A stretch of 64,000 nt of DNA from Opitutaceae bacterium. Its GTDB lineage: Bacteria > Verrucomicrobiota > Verrucomicrobiia > Opitutales > Opitutaceae. The notes below the pieces were generated by a model. It saw only the letters and a list, made by a program, of their open reading frames with translations. It had not been told where the DNA came from and made no database searches. The DNA lies in NCBI GenBank assembly GCA_028280945.1, contig JANQKV010000033.1:1-64000 (forward strand), read 5' to 3'. Positions 7,947 through 17,600 of the stretch are shown here, one piece after another; positions within the stretch are counted from its first letter, which is position 1, and each line of letters starts with the position of its first letter. A program made the position numbers and the translations under genes.

Positions 7947-9989
7947 ATGCCGGATTATCCGAGTCCTCCTGAAATCCTCCAACAACGCCAACTCTCGACT
8001 GCAGAAATCGAGCGCGAACCCACCTCCTGCCAGCTGCGATTATATGCATGGATGCACTACAGTCGTCGGACCGACAACCGCATCCTTGAGCTCTTCCGCC
8101 AAGGACTCATCAAAGGCACCGTCACCGGTGGTCAGGGCAATGAAGCCCTCATTCTCCCTCTCGCCCTGCTCGCCGATAAAGATCAGGATGTCATTTCTTT
8201 CACGCATCGGGATTTGGGCGGCCATCTGGTTTGGAGCGGCCATCTCTGCGAACACCTGAATCAGTATTTTGCCAACGCTGACAGCCCGACGCAGGCGCGG
8301 GAAGGCAACGTCCACCACGGCGACCCGGTCAACCGGTCCCTGCCCATGATCAGCCACCTGGGGGCGATGCTTTCCAACGTGGTCGGATCCACCGAGTCGT
8401 ATCGCCGGCAAGGTAAACCAACCATCGGGTTTACTTTTTTCGGCGACGGAGGATCCTCCACCGGCGACATTCACGAAACCATGAACCTCGCCGCGTTGCT
8501 GTCGGTGCCGGTGCTGTTCGTGATCGAGAACAACCAATACGCCTACTCCACTCCCACGGACGAGCAGTTCGCTCCCGGCATTGAACTCTGGCAGCGCGCC
8601 GCCGGCTATGGAATCGAGGGGCGGGTGGTCGATGCCACCGACACCATGGCGGCCGTGACGGCCTTCGACGATGCCATCAAAACCGTCCGCCAGTCCGGCA
8701 AACCCCTGCTCCTCGAGGCCCACACGCTGCGCCTCCGGGGACACGCCGCCTACGATACGTGCGACTACCTTCGTGAAGGTGAAAATGATGCCTTTTTCGC
8801 CGCCGATCCGGTGCCGCGTTTTCGCGCTCAACTCGTCCAGGCCGGACACGAGGATACGATCCAAGCCTTCGAAACCGAAATCGATGCCTTCATCGAATCC
8901 TGCATTCAAATCAGTCTCGCCGTCGACCGCCCCGCCGCCGACGAAGAAAAACTGCAAGCGGAGGTCTTCGCCGAACCCGCTGCGCCAATTGCCTGGCAAG
9001 CCGAACCCGTCGTGGCCGAAGAGCTCAACTTTGCCCAAGCCCTCAATGCCGCTCATCGTAAGATCCTGACGGAACGTCCGGAGAGCATTGTCATGGGTCA
9101 GGACATCGCGACCTACGGTGGCGCCTTCAAGGTGACCGATGGTCTGCACGCGGATTTCGGGCGAGACCGCGTGTTCAATACTCCGCTCGCCGAGAGTGCC
9201 TGCACGGGTTTCGCCGTGGGTCTCGCCCTGGCCGGTCATCGCCCGATCGAAGAGTTTCAATTCGCCGATTTCTCCACGGAAGCCACGACCCAGATCACAC
9301 TCAACGCCGCCACCTATCATTTTCGTTCCGGCGCAAAGGTGCCGCTCGTGCTGCGATTGCCGGCTGGCGGCGGCCTGACATTCGGATCGTTTCATTCGCA
9401 GGAACTGGAGTCGTTTTACCTTTCGATGCCGGGTCTCAAGGCCCTCTACCCCAGCACGCCGCAGGATGCGTTCAATGCCCTGCTCGCCGCCTATGAGGAC
9501 GACAATCCCGTGTTGCTCTTCGAACACAAAAAACTCTACCGCGGTGCCAAGGCGCCCGTGCAGTTCGACGCCGATTTCCGCGAAGTGTGGCAACCCCGGC
9601 ACGTGTCCTCCGGGGACTTCGCGACGCTGGTCACTTACGGCGAGATGGCCGGCTTGGCCGAGGAAGCGGCGGCGTATTTCGCCAATGAATACGAACTGGA
9701 CCTCGATCTCTGGGACTTGCGCGCCCTTTCGCCACTGCGACTTGATGCCATCAAGGCATCGCTGGCCCGCACGCATCGGTTGATCGTGCTGCACGAGGGG
9801 CGGCTCACCCACGGCTTTGGCGCTGAGCTGGTGGCACGGCTCACGGAGGATCAGTTTTTCGACCTCGAAGCCGCTCCCCTGCGCATCGCCTCGCATGATT
9901 GGCCGGTGCCGTTCGCGCCGGAACTGGAGGAGGCATTTCGCCCCACGCTGGACAAGGTCATTGCTCGCATTGCGGACTGGATTGGCTAG
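7947..9989 (+). CDS. Fused alpha/beta E1 subunit of a 2-oxo acid dehydrogenase complex
   Basis: A 680-residue cytoplasmic thiamine-diphosphate enzyme that decarboxylates a 2-oxo acid and passes the acyl group to a lipoyl E2. Residues about 1-340 are an E1-alpha domain with the TPP motif (F-F-G-D-G-G-S-S, ending I-E-N-N-Q-Y-A). Residues about 350-680 are an E1-beta domain (V-M-G-Q-D-I-A-T-Y-G-G, then F-A-D-F, and H-E-G-R-L-T-H-G-F-G near the end). A single-chain arrangement is known in branched-chain 2-oxo acid dehydrogenases. No E2 or E3 gene is adjacent, so the substrate (branched-chain oxo acid or pyruvate) remains open. Confidence 0.85.
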   Translation: MPDYPSPPEILQQRQLSTAEIEREPTSCQLRLYAWMHYSRRTDNRILELFRQGLIKGTVTGGQGNEALILPLALLADKDQDVISFTHRDLGGHLVWSGHLCEHLNQYFANADSPTQAREGNVHHGDPVNRSLPMISHLGAMLSNVVGSTESYRRQGKPTIGFTFFGDGGSSTGDIHETMNLAALLSVPVLFVIENNQYAYSTPTDEQFAPGIELWQRAAGYGIEGRVVDATDTMAAVTAFDDAIKTVRQSGKPLLLEAHTLRLRGHAAYDTCDYLREGENDAFFAADPVPRFRAQLVQAGHEDTIQAFETEIDAFIESCIQISLAVDRPAADEEKLQAEVFAEPAAPIAWQAEPVVAEELNFAQALNAAHRKILTERPESIVMGQDIATYGGAFKVTDGLHADFGRDRVFNTPLAESACTGFAVGLALAGHRPIEEFQFADFSTEATTQITLNAATYHFRSGAKVPLVLRLPAGGGLTFGSFHSQELESFYLSMPGLKALYPSTPQDAFNALLAAYEDDNPVLLFEHKKLYRGAKAPVQFDADFREVWQPRHVSSGDFATLVTYGEMAGLAEEAAAYFANEYELDLDLWDLRALSPLRLDAIKASLARTHRLIVLHEGRLTHGFGAELVARLTEDQFFDLEAAPLRIASHDWPVPFAPELEEAFRPTLDKVIARIADWIG

Positions 9990-10007
9990 CTCTCTACTGT
10001 TCCACCC

Positions 10008-10526
10008 ATGCCCGATCTTGCTGAAATTCCCGCCGGTCGCTGGTCGCGCCTCAAACTGCTGGCGACGGATGTCGATGGCGTGCTGACCGACGGCAGCATC
10101 CACGTCGCCTCCGATGGCACCGAAACCAAGACCTTCAACGTGCTCGACGGCATGGGCATGGTAAGGCTCTTGCGCGATGACTTTGTGGTCGCGTGGATCA
10201 GCGGTCGTGCGTCCGGTGCCACCACCGTGCGGGCCAGAGAACTCAAGATTCCCCATCTCGTCCAAGGCCGCATCGACAAGGAAACCGCACTCCAGGAACT
10301 CGCCGCCGGGCTCGGTTTTTCCGCCGCCGAATGTGCCTACGTGGGCGATGACGACATCGATGCCGGCGCCATGCGCTGGGCGGGCATCGGCATTACCGTT
10401 CCCGGGGCCATGGCAGCCGCCATCGAGGCCGCCGACTGCATCACTCAACGCGAAGCGGGCCACGGAGCGGTTCGCGAGATCTGCGAAAAGATTCTCTCCC
10501 ACCGGATGACGGTTCCCGAGGCATGA
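10008..10526 (+). CDS. kdsC: 3-deoxy-D-manno-octulosonate 8-phosphate phosphatase
   Basis: A 172-residue HAD-type phosphatase that removes phosphate from KDO 8-phosphate in the synthesis of the lipopolysaccharide inner core. The N-terminal D-V-D-G-V-L-T-D-G motif, F-N-V-L-D-G-M-G, I-S-G-R and the late V-G-D-D-D-I-D motif match KdsC, and the length is right. It ends in a 4-base ATGA overlap with the next gene, starting a chain of coupled genes for lipopolysaccharide export. Location before lptC and lptA is typical of KdsC and supports the call. Confidence 0.9.
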   Translation: MPDLAEIPAGRWSRLKLLATDVDGVLTDGSIHVASDGTETKTFNVLDGMGMVRLLRDDFVVAWISGRASGATTVRARELKIPHLVQGRIDKETALQELAAGLGFSAAECAYVGDDDIDAGAMRWAGIGITVPGAMAAAIEAADCITQREAGHGAVREICEKILSHRMTVPEA

Positions 10527-10966
10527 TTTCTCGCATCGGCATAACGGTTTTTTGCGGCGTGGCCCTGGCGTGTTTCAGCCAACCCACCAACAGCCGGGTC
10601 CGCACCAGTGCCGCCGTCGAAAACTATACCGTCTCGTTTTTCAGCGATGAAGGATACCCCCGGGTCCGCGTTGAAGGCGGCACCGCCGAGTTGGCCGATC
10701 CCGAAAAAATCCTCCTCACCGACATGCACCTCGAGCTCTATTCCGGCGGAGCCGACCGGACGGTGGAGACCACGATGGTTGCACCGGTGGCGATCCTGGA
10801 ACGCACTCCCGAAATTGTGAGTGGCCCCGGCACCGTTCGTCTCTCTCGCAATGATCTGGAACTCACGGGCGCGGACTGGATCTACCATCATCGTGATCAA
10901 CGCGTGCAGGTGCGGCGCGACGCCCGGGTCGTCTTTAAGATGCCTCTCGAAGGCCTGCTCGAATGA
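10523..10966 (+). CDS. lptC: LptC-like lipopolysaccharide export protein
   Basis: A 147-residue protein with an N-terminal hydrophobic segment (about residues 3-18), then a beta-rich region, as in LptC/LptA-type proteins that carry lipopolysaccharide across the periplasm. Sequence similarity to E. coli LptC is not obvious by eye; the assignment rests on size, membrane anchor, beta-rich body and position between kdsC and the LptA-like gene. It overlaps both neighbours by four bases (ATGA at each junction), so translation is probably coupled. Confidence 0.65.
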   Translation: MISRIGITVFCGVALACFSQPTNSRVRTSAAVENYTVSFFSDEGYPRVRVEGGTAELADPEKILLTDMHLELYSGGADRTVETTMVAPVAILERTPEIVSGPGTVRLSRNDLELTGADWIYHHRDQRVQVRRDARVVFKMPLEGLLE

Positions 10967-11526
10967 AACTGTCTTGCTCCCTCCTCCTCATTCTCTCGAC
11001 GGCACTTCCAACCGCGTCCGAGATCATCGACCCGCTCGCACCACAGGAGACCACGTTGGTCGCCGACGCCTTGGACATGCGCAGCACGTTGACCGAGACG
11101 ACCGCGGTCTTCACGGGCAACGTCATCCTCGAAGGCACGAACATGAAAATCGCCTGCGACCGGCTGGAAATCATCGCCGCCCGGATAGGGGATCGCGAGG
11201 CGACGATCGGCGAGTTTCGTGGGTTCAAGTATCTGCTCGCGACCGGCAACGTCAGGATCGAGCAAGGTGATCGCGAAGCGACCTGCGGTCGTGCCGAAGT
11301 GCTCCCCCAAAAGGAACAGGTCGTCCTGTATGAAGATCCCGTGGTTATCGACCACTCGTCGGATTTCATCGCCGCCGGCAGTCGCATTACCCTCTTCCGC
11401 GGCGAACGCCGGATGGAGATTGAAAACCCCAAACTCACCGGACCACCCATCCAGGACCTGGGCCCGGAAGCCGCCGAGGCGCTAAGTACGGAGGAGACCA
11501 CCCCTGAAACCACGGAAAATCCATGA
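10963..11526 (+). CDS. lptA: LptA/OstA-like periplasmic lipopolysaccharide transport protein
   Basis: A 187-residue exported protein with a signal peptide (M-K-L-S-C-S-L-L-L-I-L then T-A-S). The body has the OstA-like pattern: V-A-D-A-L-D-M, F-T-G-N-V-I-L-E-G, M-K-I-A-C-D-R-L and L-A-T-G-N-V-R-I, in strands that build a lipopolysaccharide-binding beta-jellyroll. The C-terminus is acidic and threonine-rich, unlike the E. coli protein. It sits directly before lptB, with a four-base overlap, as expected for the periplasmic bridge of the Lpt machine. LptF, LptG and LptD are not in this window. Confidence 0.8.
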   Translation: MKLSCSLLLILSTALPTASEIIDPLAPQETTLVADALDMRSTLTETTAVFTGNVILEGTNMKIACDRLEIIAARIGDREATIGEFRGFKYLLATGNVRIEQGDREATCGRAEVLPQKEQVVLYEDPVVIDHSSDFIAAGSRITLFRGERRMEIENPKLTGPPIQDLGPEAAEALSTEETTPETTENP

Positions 11527-12263
11527 GTGAACCTGCGCCCCAATCGCAGATCATCGCCCGAGGTCTGGTGAAAACCTTCGGTCAAAAGACCGTCGTCAAC
11601 GGTGTCGACCTGGATGTCAACGCCGGGGAAATCGTCGGCCTGCTCGGCCCCAACGGCGCCGGCAAAACGACCACCTTCTACATGATCGTGGGCCTGATCG
11701 CGGCAACGTCGGGCGAGGTGAGCATCGCCGGACGGAACGCCACTCATTTGAAGATGCACCAGCGGGCGCGGCTGGGCCTGGGTTACCTGCCCCAGGAGCC
11801 CTCGACGTTTCGGAAACTGACTGTCACGCAGAACCTGCTCGCCATCGTTGAGACTCTGCCAATCCCGCGCAGCAAACGTCGGTCGGTGGTGGAAAAACAC
11901 CTGGCTGAGTTAAACCTTGTCCACGTGGCCGCACAAAAGGCCTTCACGTTGTCCGGCGGGGAACGCCGACGCCTGGAGATTGCCCGCGCCTTGGTCACGG
12001 AACCGAAGTTCCTGCTGCTGGATGAACCGTTCGCCGCGATCGATCCGATTTCCGTCGCCGAGGTGCAACGCATCGTGCTGGATCTCAAATCAAAGGGGAT
12101 CGGGGTCATCATCACCGATCACAACGTCCGCGAAACCTTGCGAATCGTGGACCGGGCCTACCTCATCCACCAAGGTCGCGTGCTGACCAGTGGTCCCGGA
12201 GACTTTTTGATCAACGACCAGCAGGCGCGCGAGATCTACCTCGGCGAAGACTTCAACATGTAG
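11523..12263 (+). CDS. lptB: Lipopolysaccharide export ABC transporter ATPase LptB
   Basis: A 246-residue ABC ATPase that drives lipopolysaccharide extraction from the inner membrane together with LptF and LptG. Walker A is G-P-N-G-A-G-K-T-T, the Q-loop follows in Y-L-P-Q-E-P-S, the signature is L-S-G-G-E-R-R-R, and Walker B is F-L-L-L-D-E-P-F followed by the H-loop in I-T-D-H-N-V-R-E. The Y-L-P-Q-E-P-S-x-F-R-K-L-T-V stretch is typical of LptB. Its start overlaps the lptA stop by four bases. Confidence 0.93.
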   Translation: MSEPAPQSQIIARGLVKTFGQKTVVNGVDLDVNAGEIVGLLGPNGAGKTTTFYMIVGLIAATSGEVSIAGRNATHLKMHQRARLGLGYLPQEPSTFRKLTVTQNLLAIVETLPIPRSKRRSVVEKHLAELNLVHVAAQKAFTLSGGERRRLEIARALVTEPKFLLLDEPFAAIDPISVAEVQRIVLDLKSKGIGVIITDHNVRETLRIVDRAYLIHQGRVLTSGPGDFLINDQQAREIYLGEDFNM

Positions 12264-12276
12264 CCCCCATCGCACC

Positions 12277-13260
12277 ATGAATCCCCCCGTCAACGGCATC
12301 ACTGTCGAACACTTCTTCCGCACGCACGGCGAAAAACTGAAGCTTGAGGCCGTGCTGGGCAACGTGGGTCTGCATCGCCTCATCAAGGAGGGCACCGTCA
12401 ACCGCCCTGCCCTCGCCCTCACCGGTTTTTTCAAATATTTCGCGAACAAACGCATCCAGGTGCTCGGGGCCGCCGAAATGACCTTCCTGCGCACCCTGTC
12501 CACCGATGAACAGGAGAACATCTTCCGGCAGATGGCGAAGCGGCACGTGCCGTGTTTTATCCTTTCGCGCAGCTATCATCCGACCCGCGCCATGCTCAAG
12601 GTGTGCAAGGAAACCAAGCTGCCCCTGTTCCGCACGCCGATGATCACCAAGCATCTGTTGAACCTGGCGACCCTGGCGGTGGACAACGAATTTGCGCCTT
12701 CGACCTCCGAGCACGCCACCACCCTCGACATCAAAGGCATCGGCGTGCTGCTGCGTGGTGACAGCGGTGTGGGCAAAAGTGAGTGTGCGTTGGCGCTGAT
12801 CGAACGCGGATATTCCCTCGTAGCCGATGATCTCACCCAGATCAGCCTGCTGGACGAACGCGAACTTGTCGCCACCAGCCCCGAGTTGAACCGCGGTTAC
12901 ATGGAGTGCCGGGGTATCGGCATCATCAATATCGCCGAGATGTTTGGCATCAAAAACGTGCGAGTCGACAAACGGATCGACCTCGTCGTCTCGCTGCACG
13001 AATGGACCCCCGAGGTAATTGAAGAACGCACGGGACTGGAGGAGAATTATTATGAGATCCTCGGGATCCAGGTTCCCCACGTGGATCTATACGTCCGCCC
13101 CGGTCGCGATATCGCGCGATTGGTGGAAGTCGCGGCGCTGGTGCAGGCCCTGAAGTTGACCGGACACGATCCCGCCCGGGATTTCAACGAGCGCCTCATC
13201 GCCCATATGTCCGGCGAAGCCGACGCGGCGGAAAAGCCCCGCGTGACGCGCCTCAATTGA
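12277..13260 (+). CDS. hprK: HPr kinase/phosphorylase
   Basis: A 327-residue cytoplasmic bifunctional enzyme that phosphorylates and dephosphorylates a serine of HPr, linking carbon and energy state to regulation. The C-terminal domain has Walker A G-D-S-G-V-G-K-S-E near residue 165 and the family signature M-E-C-R-G-I-G-I-I-N near residue 210; the N-terminal domain is also complete. It begins 13 bases after lptB. In many Gram-negatives rpoN and hpf separate lptB and the PTS genes; here they are missing and hprK follows directly. No ptsH is in this window, so its HPr partner must be elsewhere. Confidence 0.93.
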   Translation: MNPPVNGITVEHFFRTHGEKLKLEAVLGNVGLHRLIKEGTVNRPALALTGFFKYFANKRIQVLGAAEMTFLRTLSTDEQENIFRQMAKRHVPCFILSRSYHPTRAMLKVCKETKLPLFRTPMITKHLLNLATLAVDNEFAPSTSEHATTLDIKGIGVLLRGDSGVGKSECALALIERGYSLVADDLTQISLLDERELVATSPELNRGYMECRGIGIINIAEMFGIKNVRVDKRIDLVVSLHEWTPEVIEERTGLEENYYEILGIQVPHVDLYVRPGRDIARLVEVAALVQALKLTGHDPARDFNERLIAHMSGEADAAEKPRVTRLN

Positions 13261-13358
13261 TCAATTCCCGGACCCGAGGCCGGAGGACCAAGGACGATCC
13301 CCGGTATTGAATCGTGCTGGACTGCGGTGGCAGTCTGACCGTTTTCCCTTTCGCCCAT

Positions 13359-14654
13359 ATGGCCGACTTTCTCGACAACTCAGCACAACAAAAGGATGAC
13401 CCCCTCCGGGTTGAACGGGCGTTGATCGTCGGGATTCAAACTCCCGACATGACCGCCGGCGAAGCAGAGGAGCTCCTCACTGAACTCGAAGAGTTGGTGG
13501 AGAACCTTGGCATTGGCGTGGTGGGGGCGATGTTGGTCAATCTGCGCAAACCGATCCCGGCGACCCTTGTCGGGCGCGGCAAGGTTGACGAGATCATCGG
13601 CCAGGCCCGCCTGCTGGAATGCGACGTCATCGTCTTCGACGAAGGACTCACGCCCGCGCAGCAACGGAACTGGGAACGTGAATCCAAGATCACCGTGATC
13701 GATCGGCAGGAAGTCATCCTCGACGTGTTCGCCGACCGGGCGCACACCCGGGAGGCTGTGCTCCAAGTGGCCTTGGCCCGCATGGAATACTCGTTGCCCC
13801 GGCTGACCCGGGCGTGGACTCACCTTTCGCGCCAACGCGGCAAGGGCAACCTGGGCGGCGAAGGTGAAACGCAGCTTGAGCAGGACCGGCGGATCGTTCG
13901 CCAACGCATCACCCGCCTGAAGCGCGAACTTGCCGAAGTCCGCCAACACCGGGGCGTCCAACGCCAGAAACGCCGACGTGTTCCCGTGCCCACCTCCGCC
14001 ATCGTGGGCTACACCAACGCAGGCAAGTCCTCCCTGCTCAACGCCCTCACCGGCGCCGACGTGCTCGCTGAAGACAAACTCTTCGCCACACTCGACCCCA
14101 CCACCCGCCAGCTGTTGCTGCCCGGCAACCAAAAGCTGCTGCTCACCGACACGGTCGGATTCGTGCGCCGCCTGCCCCACGGGCTTGTCGAGGCCTTTAA
14201 AGCGACCCTGGAGGAGGCCGTTGTCTCAGACTTCATCATACACGTGCTCGATGTCACCGCGCCGGCTGTCGCCGACCATATGCGGACGACGCGAGAGGTT
14301 TTGACCGAACTGGGCGCCGAGGACCGCCCGCGCATCGTGGTGTTCAACAAGATTGACCAAGCCACGCCTGAACAGCTGGCCGATGCCTGTCGACTCGACA
14401 GCGAGGCCCTGTTTGTCTCAGCGCAAACCGGCGAAGGACTGGAGGCCCTGAAGGCGCATTGCAACGATCTGATCCGCGATCGTTTTGGCGGCGCCGAACT
14501 CCTGGTTCCGCACGATCGCTATGATGTGATTGCCCGCCTTCGACAGGTCGGGCACGTGCAAGAGGAGGAGCCGCTGGAGCAGGGCGTGCGCCTGATCGGA
14601 CGCTACCCGCCTTCCCAATCAGGCTTCTTCGCCCCGTTTCGCATCTCAAGTTGA
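13359..14654 (+). CDS. hflX: GTPase HflX
   Basis: A 431-residue ribosome-associated GTPase that splits stalled 70S ribosomes in stress. The N-terminal glycine-rich domain (L-V-G-R-G-K-V-D-E-I), the G-G-E-G-E-T-Q-L-E linker motif and the G domain (G-Y-T-N-A-G-K-S-S Walker A, D-T-V-G-F switch, N-K-I-D) are in the expected order. An upstream in-frame ATG at 13314 adds 15 residues that do not look like the family; 13359 is preferred. It overlaps the convergent sensor-kinase gene by nine bases at their 3' ends. Confidence 0.92.
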   Translation: MADFLDNSAQQKDDPLRVERALIVGIQTPDMTAGEAEELLTELEELVENLGIGVVGAMLVNLRKPIPATLVGRGKVDEIIGQARLLECDVIVFDEGLTPAQQRNWERESKITVIDRQEVILDVFADRAHTREAVLQVALARMEYSLPRLTRAWTHLSRQRGKGNLGGEGETQLEQDRRIVRQRITRLKRELAEVRQHRGVQRQKRRRVPVPTSAIVGYTNAGKSSLLNALTGADVLAEDKLFATLDPTTRQLLLPGNQKLLLTDTVGFVRRLPHGLVEAFKATLEEAVVSDFIIHVLDVTAPAVADHMRTTREVLTELGAEDRPRIVVFNKIDQATPEQLADACRLDSEALFVSAQTGEGLEALKAHCNDLIRDRFGGAELLVPHDRYDVIARLRQVGHVQEEEPLEQGVRLIGRYPPSQSGFFAPFRISS

Positions 14655-17600
14655 TGTTTTTCGCGCATCCGGAGTCGGGATCGGCAGCCAAAACGAGACC
14701 GTCGTGCCACTGCCCTCAACCGAGGTGATATCGATCCTGCCCCCGTTTTGGCGCACCAATGCATACGCCACGGAAAGGCCCAGGCCTTTCGCTCCCTGGC
14801 GTCGTGAAAAATAGGGATCGAAAACACGCTCCAGATCATCGGGTTCGATTCCGCCTCCCGTGTCCGTCATTCTCACCCGCAGGTATTCTCCAATCGCGAT
14901 GAGTTGATTTGATCCAGCGGGCCCCACCACCTCGCGGGCGAGCTCGATGTTGAGACTCCCCCCCATCGGCATGGCTTGCATCGCGTTTTGCATGAGGTTG
15001 TGCAACACTTTGCGGATCTGGTCCGGGTCGATTTCAATCGCCGGCAAGCCGACGGGAATTTGCCAAACGACCTTGATCAGGGTCCCAAAATCAAAGGCTG
15101 CCGTCTCCTCCTCGATGAGCCGGGCCAAGTCCGTGGTTTGGACTTTGGTGCGCCCCGTGAGTGAAAACGACGCCAGCCGGCGAATCAGGTCCTGGGCTCG
15201 CAGAACCGCGGCTTGAGCCTGATCGAGTTGATTGCGGCCGTCGCGGGACAGATGTTCCTGCCGCAGCACATCACTGGTCTGGCGTTGAATCCTCTGCAGC
15301 AGGCTGTCAAAATCACGAGTAATGCCATCGGCCATGGAACCGAGCGATTCCATGCGTTGGGTGCGTTGCAACTCCTCCTGCAAGACGCGCGCTTCGCCCA
15401 TCTGTTCCTCCAATTCATCGGTTTGTTTTTTCACCAACCGATGCAGCGACGCCACCCAGCCAAAGGCGAGGACCGTGAATCCCAGGATCAGAAAACCAAC
15501 AATCATGATCCTTTCGCGCGTCCACCAAGGCGGTTGCTGCAAGACACGAACGTCCGCCCAACTGGTAACCAAAATTCCTGCCGTGGGTTCGCCCGTCAGA
15601 TCGCGAAATGTCGGCATGGCAATGCCGATCACCTCAACCCGAGCACCCAGAGGCAAAACCGTGTCCAAATCGGGCGGCCGACTCGAATCGTCAATCGCTG
15701 CCGAGACCACCGCCTGTCCATCGCTTAGACGCAGGTTCACACTGCGATTCGTTGCGATACGTTCCGTGATCTCAGCCTCCACGCGAACCCGGCGCTCGGA
15801 CATCGCTGCCGCGGACAAATCGTTCACCGCAATGCGCATGGGAGCCGGTAGATCCGCGATACCCGTTCGCCGCCAGACGCTCTCCCGCAACAGGGCATAG
15901 CCATTTTCGCGGCCATAAAAACCCACCGCTTCAATCCGGTCGCCCCGTTGCAGGTTCAAGGGTTGCCGCGTTTGCAGACGCAACATGGCACTGCCGTCGT
16001 GAAGAATAAGCCGGGAGTCCCGGTCGGTCCAAAGCACGACTCCGTCAATTTTAACCCGGAACCGGGAGCCCAGATTTACGTGATAGCTGCCCAAATCACT
16101 TATCGCCGTGGTGGGCAGGCTGAACAAGTCATCCGCTCCGGATTCGAGGACCTCGATTTGCGCCGAACGTCCGACCAAAACCTCGTGCTCAACCAATCCA
16201 GCGGAGGCTCCCGGGAGGGCCACGCAAACCCCGCTGACATCGACCACACTGCCAAGCCACATATAACCTCCGGCCGGAGTGGTGAGCCGAACCGTGACCT
16301 CACCGGTCGCCGTGGAAAGTCCGAGGGTCACCCCCTTCTCCGTGCTCTCCGCCTCAAACACAAAACCGGTAAGCCGAACAAACTGTCCCCGCTCACTCCC
16401 ACTGTTGACCTGATCCATGGTCACTTGCTGAGCAACGGGCAACCCGCTCGCTGTAATCAACGCCCATGACGCCACCTCAACCTGGGGAGCAAATCGACCG
16501 AGACGAGTCCGGCCGCGGAGGGTAACGATGTTACCCATGGTTGGTGGTTCCAGTCCACCATCGGCCAGCACGGCACCGATTCCCGAGGAGGCATCCTCCA
16601 CATAAAAGACCCGCTCATCCGGTGATGACCAAGTCACAACGGCGTTGAGTTCAACAGGTTCCCCCAGAGCCATCTGCGAAGGCGGCAGTTCAGCGATTGA
16701 AGCAACCATCCGGTGCAGCCGGGCAGGTTGAGCGGAAGGTGAGTTCTCCTGCGCTTCCACTCGGGCGGAAATCCAAATCGCCTTGGTTAAAGTCAAATTC
16801 ACCCCCGAGACCTTCGTCCGCCCCGCGACCTCAATCATTTGGCCAGCTTCCGGAAACGCTTCCTGAGCCGTCCTGAATCGAGCCTGCCCAAATTCGTCCC
16901 GCACCAGCCCACGACCTTTATGATCCCGCCCAACAAACTCCCCCACCACCCTTGCAGTCGGGTGTTCGTCAGCTGCGTCAAAAATTTCGCCTACATTGAC
17001 GATTTCCTGAGTAAACATGGGAGCCGAAGCAATCGGAGACAGCCACTCCACGGCATCCGAACCCGGAACCCAAATTTCCAAGGCGATGATATCTCCTTGG
17101 GCGTGTAACTTGGGCGAATAGACCCCTTTGAGCTTCACCCAGCCACCAGTCCATTGCGGCACCGCTTCACCGTCTCTCAGGAGCACGTAGGCGGTCAGTC
17201 GATGACCGTCGACGATTAATGAAGCATTCACGTGACGTTCACCCTGCAGAAACTGCGATTCGACGAAGCCGGACAACTCCACGAGTTGATTGGCCATTTC
17301 CGCATGATCAATCTCCCCCAAATCGATTCTCGTCGCGAGCAGAGGTTGGTATCCCTCCAGAGACCAGGATTCCAAACGTATCCCGAAGGTGGATGGGTCA
17401 CCCGTCGTTTTGCCCCGGACTCGCACGATATCACCGGATCGGGCGTCAAAATTCCCCTCAATGTGAACATACTCAAAAACCGAACCCTCCCGAATTTGAA
17501 CCACCTCCCAATACGGATCATTATAGATCACCTGCCACTCCATATCGACTGGCCAAGGACGGCTTTGCTCCTCGTATGTCAGATTCCAGAAATCCAATAT

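Noticed and set aside
8040..10502. An 820-codon antisense open frame over the E1 and kdsC genes
   Set aside because: Length alone is not evidence in GC-rich DNA; it spans two well-supported genes on the other strand and its product is rich in G, H, R and V with no domain.
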